Shown piece after piece: positions 27,106-35,209 of a stretch of 64,000 bases of DNA. A program made the position numbers and the translations under genes. The stretch is taken from assembly GCA_001464035.1 (NCBI GenBank), contig LNEC01000008.1, forward strand, positions 124,001-188,000. Direction: 5' to 3'. Position 1 is the stretch's first letter. Every line of letters begins with the position of its first letter. Origin of the DNA: Bradyrhizobiaceae bacterium Ga0074131. Lineage in GTDB: Bacteria > Pseudomonadota > Alphaproteobacteria > Rhizobiales > Xanthobacteraceae. The notes beneath the pieces were generated by a model. That model saw nothing but the letters and a program-made list of their open reading frames with translations. It did not search any database and was not told the origin of the DNA.

Positions 27106-27660
27106 ATGCGTGTCGTCGGTGGACGGCTGAAGGGTCGCAACCTCGCGTCGCCGTCGTCGAACGATATCCGGCCGACGGCGGACCGCCTGCGCGAGTCGCT
27201 GTTCAATATCCTGATCCATGCCTATGACGATCCGGTTCAGGACGCGCGCGTGCTCGACCTGTTCGCCGGCACCGGCGCGCTCGGCATCGAGGCGGTCTCG
27301 CGCGGTGCGGCGTTCACGCTGTTCGTCGACAACGGTGCCGAAGCGCGGGCGCTGTTGCGCAACAATGTCGAGGCGCTGGGGCTGGGCGGCGTCACGAAAG
27401 TGTATCGCCGCGACGCCACCAATCTCGGACCCGCGCACCCGATGGAGCCGTTCTCGCTGGTGTTTCTCGATCCGCCCTACCGCATGAAGCTCGCCGAGAA
27501 GGCGCTGGCGTCGCTGCGCGACGGCGGCTGGCTGACACCGGGCGCACTCCTGGTGGTGGAAGAGCATAAGGCGGCGGCGTTTGCCGCGCCGGAGGGCTTC
27601 GAGGAATTGGCGCGGCGGGAGTATGATGATACCGTTTTTACGTTTTTACGCCCTCGATAA
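27106..27660 (+). CDS. rsmD: RsmD, 16S rRNA m2G966 methyltransferase
   Basis: S-adenosylmethionine enzyme for N2 of G966 in 16S rRNA. The N terminus MRVVGGRLKGRNL, then PTADRLRESLFNIL, the SAM-binding VLDLFAGTGALGIEAVSRGA and the catalytic LVFLDPPYRM are all standard RsmD blocks. The length of 184 residues is typical. ATG at 27106 is preferred over the adjoining GTG because GAGG is seven bases upstream. The gene lies just past a long palindromic repeat after the rluB-like gene, a pairing of rRNA-modification genes conserved in related genomes as far as I recall. Confidence 0.95.
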   Translation: MRVVGGRLKGRNLASPSSNDIRPTADRLRESLFNILIHAYDDPVQDARVLDLFAGTGALGIEAVSRGAAFTLFVDNGAEARALLRNNVEALGLGGVTKVYRRDATNLGPAHPMEPFSLVFLDPPYRMKLAEKALASLRDGGWLTPGALLVVEEHKAAAFAAPEGFEELARREYDDTVFTFLRPR

Positions 27661-27741
27661 CCGTGTGTTCCACCTTACCTTTTTCCTTTGCCTGGGGTTG
27701 TTTTCGTCTTTTTTGTTGAGGCGCGCGGCGGACGTCGCGCC

Positions 27742-29550
27742 TCACCGGCGCCCGAAAAGCCTCTCGATATCGCTCAGCCTCAATTCCACATAGGTCGGCC
27801 GGCCGTGGTTGCATTGCCCTGAGTTCGGCGTGTCTTCCATTTCGCGCAGCAGTGCGTTCATCTCCTCCGGCTTGAGGATGCGGCCCGCGCGCACCGAGCC
27901 GTGGCAGGCCATGGTGGCCGCGACATGCATCAGGCGGCGTTCCAGCGGCAAGGCTTCATCCCATTCCGCCATGTGCTCGGCGAGGTCGCGCAGCAGCGAG
28001 GCGGCATTGGTCTTGCCGAGCAGCGACGGCGTCTCGCGCACCGCGACCGCGCCCGGTCCGAAGGATTCGATCGCCAGCCCGAACGAGGCCAGTTCCTCGG
28101 CGCGCGCCAGCAGCTGTTCGACGGTGGCCTCGTCCAGTTCGACGATTTCCGGAATCAGCAGGATCTGCCGCGGCACCCCGTTGCGCGCCAATGAGGCCTT
28201 GAGCTTTTCATAGACGATGCGCTCATGCGCGGCGTGCTGGTCCACGACGACCAATCCGTCGCGGGTCTGCGACACGATATAGGTCTCGTGAACTTGCGTC
28301 CGCGCCGCACCCAGCGGGCGGTCGAGCAAATCGGCGGATGGCGATTCCTGAAACCGCACGTCCGCGGTGGGCGTGCCGACATCGAAAGCGGCCTGGCCCG
28401 GTTCGGCAAATGCCGCGGCCGATCCCTTGAAGGCCGGTATCGGCCCTGCGGGATAGGCCGGCGAGCGCCGCCAGTCCCAATTGCCCGGACGCGGCGCCAA
28501 TGACGGGCGGAACGAGGCCAGCGCCGCGCCGTCGCTGTTGGCCGCGGTGCGTTTGCCTTCGCGGGCAAGGCCCTCCTTCAGCGCGTGCACGATCAGCGCG
28601 CGGACGAGGCCCGCATTGCGGAAGCGCACCTCGGTCTTGGCCGGATGCACGTTGGCGTCGACCTCCTGGGTGTCGAGCGTCACGAACAGCGCCACCACGG
28701 GATGGCGGTCGCGCGGCAAATAGTCGGAATAGGCCGCACGCACCGCGCCGATGATCAGCTTGTCGCGCACCGGGCGGCCGTTGACGAACAGATACTGCCC
28801 GAGCGCGTTGGCCCGGGTCAGCGATGGGGCAGCGGCAAAGCCTTCGACCACCACGCCGTCACGCTCGCTGCGCACCTCGATGGCGCTGGCGCGAAAATCT
28901 GCGCCCAGGATATCGCCGAGCCGCGTCAGCCTGCCGGCGGCGCCGGGCAGGGCGGCGGTCCAGGTCACAGGCGCGCGTTCTTCGCCTGATAGCGTGAAGG
29001 CGATATCGGGCCGCGCCATCGCGAGGCGGCGGACCACTTCGCGGATCGCTTCGGCCTCGGTGCGGTCGGTCTTGAGGAATTTCAGCCGCGCCGGCGTCGC
29101 ATAGAAGAGATCGCTGACCTCGACGCGGGTGCCCTGACTCAGCGCCGCCGGCATGATGGCGGATTTCGCGCCGCCCTCCACCGCCAGCGACCAGGCATGC
29201 GGCTCGTCGAGGTGACGGGTGGTGATGCCGAGTCTGGCCACGGCGCCGATCGAGGGCAGCGCCTCGCCGCGAAACCCGAGCGTGCGGATCCGCAACAGAT
29301 CCTCATCGTCGAGCTTGGAGGTGGCGTGGCGATCGACCGAGAGCGCCAGATCGCCATAGCTCATGCCGCTGCCGTCGTCGGTGATGCCGATCCGCCGCCT
29401 TCCGCCGCCATCGGTGAAGACGTCGATTCGGCTGGCGCCGGCGTCGATGGCGTTTTCCACCAGCTCCTTGACCACGCTGGCGGGACGTTCGACCACTTCG
29501 CCGGCGGCGATGCGGTTGACGACCTGTTCGGGGAGCTGGCGGACGGGCAT
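27742..29550 (-). CDS. mutL: MutL, DNA mismatch repair protein
   Basis: GHKL ATPase linking MutS to downstream repair. The ATPase domain has VVNRIAAGEVVERPASVVKE, ENAIDAGASRIDV, ITDDGSGM and TLGFRGEALPSI. After a Pro/Ala-rich linker (about residues 330-420), the C-terminal dimerisation domain shows QTRDGLVVVDQHAAHERI and ends CNHGRPTYVELRLSDIERLF. The motif DQHAAHERI matches the endonuclease-type DQHAxHERxxYE element, and CNHGRP is also part of the metal site of nicking MutL proteins. The start is the ATG preceded by AAGG; a GTG two codons earlier is less likely. The length of 602 residues is normal. Confidence 0.95.
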   Translation of the reverse strand: MPVRQLPEQVVNRIAAGEVVERPASVVKELVENAIDAGASRIDVFTDGGGRRRIGITDDGSGMSYGDLALSVDRHATSKLDDEDLLRIRTLGFRGEALPSIGAVARLGITTRHLDEPHAWSLAVEGGAKSAIMPAALSQGTRVEVSDLFYATPARLKFLKTDRTEAEAIREVVRRLAMARPDIAFTLSGEERAPVTWTAALPGAAGRLTRLGDILGADFRASAIEVRSERDGVVVEGFAAAPSLTRANALGQYLFVNGRPVRDKLIIGAVRAAYSDYLPRDRHPVVALFVTLDTQEVDANVHPAKTEVRFRNAGLVRALIVHALKEGLAREGKRTAANSDGAALASFRPSLAPRPGNWDWRRSPAYPAGPIPAFKGSAAAFAEPGQAAFDVGTPTADVRFQESPSADLLDRPLGAARTQVHETYIVSQTRDGLVVVDQHAAHERIVYEKLKASLARNGVPRQILLIPEIVELDEATVEQLLARAEELASFGLAIESFGPGAVAVRETPSLLGKTNAASLLRDLAEHMAEWDEALPLERRLMHVAATMACHGSVRAGRILKPEEMNALLREMEDTPNSGQCNHGRPTYVELRLSDIERLFGRR

Positions 29551-29873
29551 GGGCACCTTGTAACCGATTCACGATATCGATGGGATTGCAACTGGAGCAA
29601 TGCCTGCCCCGAGGGTACCCGAACGCGGGACCGAATAAAATCGCCGTCCCGCCGATCCCCCAAACCGGCCGCCGCATATGCCGCATATAAGGTCGGTCCG
29701 TGGCCAAGGTTTCGCGAAATGGCCCCGAATTTTCTAAACGATGACCACACCGCGCGGCTTGCATGGCGAATGCGCCGTCCGTGACACGTCTGGTCGTGCG
29801 ATGGGCAGGTTCGGTACCGACGGCGCGAGCATCCGCCGAACCCTCCATCGCGAATTGAACCCAGGAGAAGTGC
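29551..29873. other. Divergent intergenic region, mutL and small exported protein
   Basis: 323 bases without a convincing gene. It carries GCCGCATATGCCGCATAT, a 9-base tandem direct repeat, near 29670. Promoters for both flanking genes must be here, but I could not fix -35 and -10 boxes with confidence. Confidence 0.5.
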
Positions 29874-30179
29874 ATGAAGTTAGTGAAAGCCTCGGCGATC
29901 GTGTTTGTCATGTCGGCCATGTTGGCCGGTCCCGTACTCGCGCAAGGCGCCTCGCCTGACAGCCAAATTCGCGGCGGCGCGCAAGGTCGAAGCAATATGC
30001 AGGGCGGGGGGTCTGGCAGCGTCGATGAGGACATGGACGTGCGGGCTGGCGCGCCCGGTGAAAAGTCTGGCATCAATGCGAAGAGCGGCGCGAAAGGCAC
30101 TGTCGGGACCGGCAGCGGAACGCCAAGAAGCACCGGCGGTGCGGCGGGCGATCCCGCGAGCGGCGGCAAACGCTACTAG
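29874..30179 (+). CDS. Small exported Gly/Ser-rich protein
   Basis: 101 residues, unknown family. The ATG has AGGAGA seven bases upstream. Residues 1-23 form a signal peptide (LVKASAIVFVMSAMLAGPVL, then AQG). The mature part has no cysteines and very few hydrophobic residues; it is rich in Gly, Ser and Lys, with short repeats such as GGSGS, KSGINAKSGAKG and GTGSGTPRSTGG. It should be disordered in the periplasm or outside. It stands alone between mutL (divergent) and a GC hairpin, convergent with arfB. Confidence 0.75.
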   Translation: MKLVKASAIVFVMSAMLAGPVLAQGASPDSQIRGGAQGRSNMQGGGSGSVDEDMDVRAGAPGEKSGINAKSGAKGTVGTGSGTPRSTGGAAGDPASGGKRY

Positions 30180-30224
30180 CCAGAGGGCGATCCTTCGACC
30201 GGTTCGCTCCCTTCAAGAATCAAG

Positions 30225-30249
30225 ACTCCGGCCGCGCGGCGGCCGGAGT
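30225..30249 (+). terminator. 11-bp GC-rich hairpin after the small exported protein
   Basis: ACTCCGGCCGC, loop GCG, GCGGCCGGAGT, followed by TCTTC. It lies between convergent genes. The short T-containing tail makes an intrinsic terminator plausible but not classical. Confidence 0.65.
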
Positions 30250-30275
30250 TCTTCAGGTGACATGATCGGAAGGCT

Positions 30276-30695
30276 TCAGTCGTCCAGCCCGCCCGAGCCG
30301 CGCTTCGCCTTGACGTCGCTGCGACGCTTCTTGCCTTCGAGGCGGCGCTGCTTTGATCCGAAGGTCGGCTTGGTGGCGCGGCGCGGGACCGGCCGCACCA
30401 TCGCCTCGCGCAACAGTTCGAGCAGCCGGTCGATAGCGTCGGCACGGTTGCGCTCCTGGGTGCGGAAGCGCTGAGCGTGGATCACGATCACGCCGTCCTT
30501 GGTCATGCGCTGGCCCGCCAGCCGGTTCAGCCGCAGCGCGGCATCTTCCGGCAGCGTGATCCGGCGCGTATCGAAACGCAGTTGCGCTGCGGTCGAGAGC
30601 TTGTTGACGTTCTGCCCGCCTGGGCCGGAGGCGCGAACGAAGGCGATGTCGATGTCGTTCTCGTCGATCGAAAGGTCGCGGGAAATCCGCAGCAT
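30276..30695 (-). CDS. arfB: ArfB (YaeJ), peptidyl-tRNA hydrolase for stalled ribosomes
   Basis: Rescue factor that releases nascent chains from ribosomes stalled without a stop codon. The catalytic loop ASGPGGQNVNKLST with GGQ is at residues 22-35. The C-terminal tail is strongly basic (FGSKQRRLEGKKRRSDVKAKRG), which in ArfB enters the empty mRNA channel. The short total length of 139 residues excludes RF1/RF2, which carry extra codon-recognition domains. The gene is on its own, 90 bases downstream of the M16 peptidase pair on the same strand. Confidence 0.93.
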   Translation of the reverse strand: MLRISRDLSIDENDIDIAFVRASGPGGQNVNKLSTAAQLRFDTRRITLPEDAALRLNRLAGQRMTKDGVIVIHAQRFRTQERNRADAIDRLLELLREAMVRPVPRRATKPTFGSKQRRLEGKKRRSDVKAKRGSGGLDD

Positions 30696-30785
30696 GGCGT
30701 CACCGGAGACCCCGACATTCCCTGATGGAATCGGGCAAACAGCAGGATACCGGTTTTTCCGCGCGCTTGTCTTCCGGGGCGCGCG

Positions 30786-32165
30786 TCAGTTCTTCGCCGT
30801 GGGCGGCGTCGCCGCCGCCGGCTGGGCTGCGGCTTGCGGGGCGCGGCCGACGATCACGGTGAGCAGGCCTTGCCCCCACAACCGCCGGGAGACTTTCCTG
30901 GCGTCCTCCAGCGTCACGGCATCGACGATGGCGTTGCGCCTGTCGATGTAGTCGATCGGCAGCTTGTCGAGCTGGTACTGCAGCAGCGCCGAAGCCAGCT
31001 TCGAGGAGGTGTCCAGCGCCAGCATCTGCGAGCCCTTGAGATAGGACTTGGCCTCGTCCAGTTCCTGCTGGCTCGGACCATCCTCGGCGATGCGGCTGAT
31101 TTCCTTTTCGATGGCGTCGACGGTCTCGCCGGCGCGGTCGGCGCGGGTGCCGGTGGTCCCGATAAAGATCGCGGAATGATTCATCCACAACAGCGATTCA
31201 TTGACCGAATAGGCCAGGCCGCGCTTCTCGCGGACCTCCCGGTAGAGCCGCGACGACAGCCCGCCGCCGCCGAGAATGTGGTTGACGACATAGCCGGCCA
31301 TGAAATTCGGGTCGTTGCGCTTGATGCCGGGGCCGCCGAACGTCACCACCGTCTGCGGCACGTCGAGCGGAATGAAGGCGCGCTGCGGCGGCCCGGCGGC
31401 CTCGACATCGGCGACCGGCGTCAGGCTTGCCTTGGCCGGCAATCCGCCGAAGGTCTTGTCGAGCAGCTGGCCCAGCGTGGCCGGGTCGACATCGCCGACC
31501 ACGGCAATCCGCAGCGTATCCTTCGCCAACACGCGGCGGACGTAATCCTTCATGTCGGCGGTATCGATCCGCGGCACGCTTTCGAGCGTGCCGTTGGCCT
31601 GGCGGCCATAGGGATGGTCGCCGAAGGCAACCTGCAGGAACTTGCGGCTGGCGAGCGCCGTCGGATTGGATGTCTCCCGCCGCAAGCCCGAAAGGACCTG
31701 GGCGCGAATACGTTCGACGTCGGCGCTCTCGAAACGCGGTGCGGTCACCGCCTTGCGCAGCAGATCGAAGGCCTCGTCCCTGTTGTCCTTGAGCATGCGC
31801 AACGAGCCGCGGAAGTGATCCCGGTTCGACGTGAAGCTCAGTTCGATGGCGCGACGATCGAGCCGCTCGTGGAATGTCTTGGAGTCCAGGTCTTCCGCCC
31901 CCTCGTCGAGCAGGCTGGCGACCATGTTGCCGACGCCGGACTTGTCGGCCGGGTCCTGCGTCGCGCCGCCGCCGAAGGCATATTCCATCGCGATCAGCGG
32001 CACGGTGGCGTCCTGCACGAACCAGGCCTCGATGCCTCCTGGCGAAATCAGATGCTGGACCTTAGCCGCGGCTTGCGAAGGCATCGGTGCCAGCGCAAGG
32101 CAGGCTGCAGCCGCGAATGCAATGCGCCGCGCGGAAATCCTGAGCGAAGTCCCGAAATGGTTCAC
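30786..32165 (-). CDS. M16-family peptidase, non-catalytic-type subunit
   Basis: M16 peptidase homologue of 459 residues with an N-terminal signal peptide (RIAFAAAACLALAPMPSQAAA). The family fold is evident in VGNMVASLLDEGAEDLDSKTF, DHPYGRQANGTLESVPRI and VNHILGGGGLSSRLYREVREKRGLAYS, but the zinc motif HxxEH is replaced by MVASLLDEG. It is therefore the partner subunit of a heteromeric M16 enzyme, as in mitochondrial and bacterial M16B pairs. The GTG start overlaps the stop of the catalytic partner as GTGA; a longer frame would run through that gene. The location should be periplasmic or outer face of the inner membrane. The C terminus is Ala/Pro-rich. Confidence 0.9.
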   Translation of the reverse strand: MNHFGTSLRISARRIAFAAAACLALAPMPSQAAAKVQHLISPGGIEAWFVQDATVPLIAMEYAFGGGATQDPADKSGVGNMVASLLDEGAEDLDSKTFHERLDRRAIELSFTSNRDHFRGSLRMLKDNRDEAFDLLRKAVTAPRFESADVERIRAQVLSGLRRETSNPTALASRKFLQVAFGDHPYGRQANGTLESVPRIDTADMKDYVRRVLAKDTLRIAVVGDVDPATLGQLLDKTFGGLPAKASLTPVADVEAAGPPQRAFIPLDVPQTVVTFGGPGIKRNDPNFMAGYVVNHILGGGGLSSRLYREVREKRGLAYSVNESLLWMNHSAIFIGTTGTRADRAGETVDAIEKEISRIAEDGPSQQELDEAKSYLKGSQMLALDTSSKLASALLQYQLDKLPIDYIDRRNAIVDAVTLEDARKVSRRLWGQGLLTVIVGRAPQAAAQPAAATPPTAKN

Positions 32166-33553
32166 GAACGCTTCTCCTCGCGTCTCGGCGCGGTATCCTT
32201 GATCAGATAGCCCGTCACCGATCGCTTCTTGTCGAGCCATTTCTGCGCGGCGTCGCGGACCTGTTCGGCAGTGACGGCGCGAATGCGATCAGGCCAGCTT
32301 CGGATGTCGTCGATGCTGAGGCCGGAGGTGAGTGCAGCGCCGTACCAGCGCGCCAAGGTCGCCTGATTGTCCTGGGCGTAGATCGCCTGCGCGATCAGCT
32401 GGGTCTTGACGCGTTCGAGATCCTCCGCCCGAGCCGGGTTTTGTCCGACATCCGCGATCACGCTGTCGATCACCTGCTCGATCTGCGAGAACTCCACCCC
32501 CGGCTTCGGCGAGACCGAGATCACGAACTGCGTCGCATCGAGCGCGGTGCCCTGGTAGCCGGCGCCGGCGCTGACCGCGAGCTGCCGGTCGATCACCAGC
32601 GCGCGATACAGATAGGAGTTGGAGCCGCTGCCCATCAATTGCGCGAGGACGTCGAGCGCCGGGCTCTCGCCTGTCGCGGCGGTGTTGGCGGAGGGCACGA
32701 GATAATAGCGCCGCACGCTGGTCTGTTCGACCCGGGGGTCGGACAGCGTCACGGTGCGCGGGGCCGCCGGCACCGGCTCCTGCGGCCGGACCCGGTGGGC
32801 CGAAATCGACGGCTGCGCCGGGATTCCGCCATAGGTCCGCTCCACCATCGGGCGGATATCGGTGGGCTCGACGTCGCCCGCGATGATGAGGATGGCGTTG
32901 TTGGGCGCGTAAAAGCGCTTGTAGAAGGCCAGCGCGTCCTCGCGGTCCAGCTTCTCGATTTCCTGGCGCCAGCCGATCACGGGGCGGCCGTAGGGATGAT
33001 TGAGATACAGCGCCGCCAGGACCTGCTCGCTCAGCCGCGCATCCGGGTTGTTGGCGACCCGCATGTTGAATTCTTCCAGCACGACGTCGCGCTCCGGCAA
33101 CACGTTTTCGTCCTTCAGGATCAGGCCGGTCATGCGATCGGCCTCGAATTCCATCATCTTGCCGAGCTGCTCGCGCGGCACGCGCTGGAAATAGCCGGTG
33201 TAGTCGGTCGAGGTGAAGGCGTTCTCGTTGCCGCCGATCCGGAGCACGGTCTTGGAGAATTCACCGGCCGGATGCTTGGCGGTGCCCTTGAACATCAAAT
33301 GCTCGAGGAAGTGGGCGAGGCCGGACTTGCCAGGCGTCTCGTCGGCGGAGCCGACCTTGTACCAGATCATCTGGGTAACGACCGGGGTGCGGCGATCCGG
33401 GATCACCACAACCTGCAGGCCGTTGGGGAGCGTGAACGTGGTCGGGCGCTCCGAAGTCACCGTGGTCTGGGCGGGAACGCTACTTGCGGAAAATGCCAGG
33501 GTAAGGAGTAGCGCGGCGGAAAGCGAAACGGCGAAACGGGGTGAGGACATCAT
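32162..33553 (-). CDS. M16-family zinc peptidase, catalytic subunit
   Basis: 463 residues. A signal peptide (SLSAALLLTLAFSASSVPAQ) is followed by the catalytic domain with the inverted zinc motif HFLEH at residues 81-85 in KSGLAHFLEHLMFKGT and the downstream acid in NVLPERDVVLEEFNMR. The second M16 domain contains VIDRQLAVSAGAGYQGTALD. The start is at paired ATG codons after ACAGGT; an upstream extension has unlikely composition. It overlaps the non-catalytic partner by four bases, so both should be made together and form one complex in the cell envelope. Such enzymes usually clear short peptides or signal fragments; the substrate here is not known. Confidence 0.93.
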   Translation of the reverse strand: MMSSPRFAVSLSAALLLTLAFSASSVPAQTTVTSERPTTFTLPNGLQVVVIPDRRTPVVTQMIWYKVGSADETPGKSGLAHFLEHLMFKGTAKHPAGEFSKTVLRIGGNENAFTSTDYTGYFQRVPREQLGKMMEFEADRMTGLILKDENVLPERDVVLEEFNMRVANNPDARLSEQVLAALYLNHPYGRPVIGWRQEIEKLDREDALAFYKRFYAPNNAILIIAGDVEPTDIRPMVERTYGGIPAQPSISAHRVRPQEPVPAAPRTVTLSDPRVEQTSVRRYYLVPSANTAATGESPALDVLAQLMGSGSNSYLYRALVIDRQLAVSAGAGYQGTALDATQFVISVSPKPGVEFSQIEQVIDSVIADVGQNPARAEDLERVKTQLIAQAIYAQDNQATLARWYGAALTSGLSIDDIRSWPDRIRAVTAEQVRDAAQKWLDKKRSVTGYLIKDTAPRREEKRS

Positions 33554-33727
33554 GACCTGTCTGGCGCGTATTCCGCAAAACCGGGCACCGGTCTTGCGAC
33601 AATATGCGTGCGAATGAGTAACTTTCCGCCCGAACAAAATTTTTCGGGATACGCAGCGGCATCGTACAACGGGACAGAACCGGCGAGCGTCACGAAGCCG
33701 AGAGATTACGATAGATTAAGGAAGCGC

Positions 33728-34459
33728 CTATTCGCCATACTTGCCGGCGGCCGGGTTGTATTCCTTGTTCATCGTTTCCTTCGGTCCTGTGCCGTAGGCG
33801 AAGGCCGGCGACGGCGTCTGATAACCGCTCGGCGGTTGCGTTAGGGATTCCCGGGTTGGCTCACCCTTGAACGGCGCGGTCTCGGACTTGTTGCCGCCGA
33901 ACAGGCCGCTGAAGCCGCCTTTATATCCAAGCTGCGACGGGCTCAGGATCGGATTGTTGAAGGAATTGCCCGGTTGGACCGGGTCATTGTTGGTGCGGGC
34001 GGGCGCGGCGGTCTTGCCGACGGCAAGTTCGGCCGGGGTTAGTATACGGGCGGCTTCCCGGGGATCCTTGTTCTCTTTCTTGCGGGCGGCGATCGCCGCC
34101 TTGCGCCGCTGGGCGTCGGGGTCCTTCGGCCAGTTCGGCGCGGGGGCCGCAGCCGCCGCGGAAGCCGGCGGCGGCAGATCGAGCTTGGGGGGGACCACCA
34201 GCGGCGACCGCTCGCGATACTCGATGCCGCGGTTCTCCATGTTGGTGCCGCCGATGCCGGCCATGATGCCTTCGATGATCTTCTCTTCGAAGGTCTTGTC
34301 ATCCTCGTCGTCGTCGTCAGCGGCGTGGGCGGGACCTGCAGTCATCACGAGGCCGATGCCGAGCAGGGCGACGGCGAGCTTGAGCCCCTGCCAGGGGGCC
34401 CGCCGAGAGATCGGCAATGGGTTCTGCACAATCCAGAAGCTGGCTTCGGTGTCGCGCAT
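33728..34459 (-). CDS. Exported proline-rich protein of unknown function
   Basis: 243 residues. ATG is supported by AGGAA eight bases upstream. After a basic start, residues 25-45 form a signal peptide (LKLAVALLGIGLVMTAGPAHA). The mature chain opens with an acidic run (DDDDEDDKTFEEKIIEGIM), continues with a Pro/Ala linker and a charged helix RRKAAIAARKKENKDPREAA, and ends with SPSQLGYKGGFSGLFGG and a Pro/Gly/Tyr-rich tail. No domain is recognised. It lies between the M16 pair and lspA on the same strand and may be cotranscribed with lspA-ileS. Periplasmic location is predicted. Confidence 0.75.
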   Translation of the reverse strand: MRDTEASFWIVQNPLPISRRAPWQGLKLAVALLGIGLVMTAGPAHAADDDDEDDKTFEEKIIEGIMAGIGGTNMENRGIEYRERSPLVVPPKLDLPPPASAAAAAPAPNWPKDPDAQRRKAAIAARKKENKDPREAARILTPAELAVGKTAAPARTNNDPVQPGNSFNNPILSPSQLGYKGGFSGLFGGNKSETAPFKGEPTRESLTQPPSGYQTPSPAFAYGTGPKETMNKEYNPAAGKYGE

Positions 34460-34542
34460 CACGCTGTTCCTGTTCAAATTCTTCCGCTGGCGATCTGAGG
34501 CACGCAACTCCGCTCCGTAAGCAGGGCTCGTATCAGCCGGGA

Positions 34543-35040
34543 TCAGGGCGCTTTTGCGGCGGGTACCCCCAGGAAGGAATCATACAGCAGGGCCGCTACC
34601 CCGGCAACAATCGCCACGTCGGCAAGGTTAAACACGTACCAATTGAAGGTTTTTCCTCCGATCTGGAGGTAGAACAGGGCAAAATCGACCACCGCACCAT
34701 AGGCGAAACGGTCGATGGCGTTGCCGATGGCGCCGCCGATGATCAGGCCGAGGGCGATCGTGGCCAGCCGGGTTTGCGACCGCGCCATCCAGATCGCCAA
34801 AACCACCACCGCCACCGCCTTGATCGCCATCAGGATGATCTGGACGAAGGGGCTGTCGCTCTGGAACCAGCCGAAGCTGATCCCGACGTTCCAGGCCAGC
34901 ACCAGGTCGAAGAACGGGGTGACCTTGACCGCGCCGCGGCGGGCGATGTCGAACACGAACAGCAACCAGAGCTTCGAGGCCTGATCGAGCACCAGGGCCG
35001 TGACGGCTGCGATCACGCCGTGGCGGAGATAGGAGTTCAT
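34543..35040 (-). CDS. lspA: LspA, lipoprotein signal peptidase II
   Basis: Inner-membrane aspartyl protease that removes signal peptides from diacylglyceryl-prolipoproteins. 165 residues with four hydrophobic helices. Catalytic aspartates are in GAIGNAIDRFAYG and VFNLADVAI. DQASKLWLL near the start and NVGISFGWF match the conserved blocks (D-x-x-x-K and N-x-G-x-x-F). The start is set at MNSYLRHG; a longer frame reaches into the palindromic repeat upstream. It is downstream of ileS on the same strand, an arrangement (ileS-lspA) shared by many bacteria. Confidence 0.95.
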   Translation of the reverse strand: MNSYLRHGVIAAVTALVLDQASKLWLLFVFDIARRGAVKVTPFFDLVLAWNVGISFGWFQSDSPFVQIILMAIKAVAVVVLAIWMARSQTRLATIALGLIIGGAIGNAIDRFAYGAVVDFALFYLQIGGKTFNWYVFNLADVAIVAGVAALLYDSFLGVPAAKAP

Positions 35041-35066
35041 GGCGTGGTCGCCGCAGGACAACACGC

Positions 35067-35190
35067 CGTCGTCCCGGCGAACGCCGGGACCCATACTCCG
35101 TGCCATCGATAGTTTGAAAGACTCTTAGTCATTTTCCTTTGTCTGTTTCAGATACCGGGATTATGGGTCCCTGCGTTCGCACGGACGACG
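35067..35190. repeat. Inverted intergenic repeat (CGTCGTCCCGGCGAACGCC type) between ileS and lspA
   Basis: The left arm reads CGTCGTCCCGGCGAACGCC and continues to GGGACCCAT. The right arm starts ATGGGTCCCTGCGTTCGC and ends GGACGACG. A related pair is at 63800-63924. It sits within the presumed ileS-lspA transcript. Confidence 0.85.
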
Positions 35191-35209
35191 ATTGTGCATT
35201 ACGACGATA

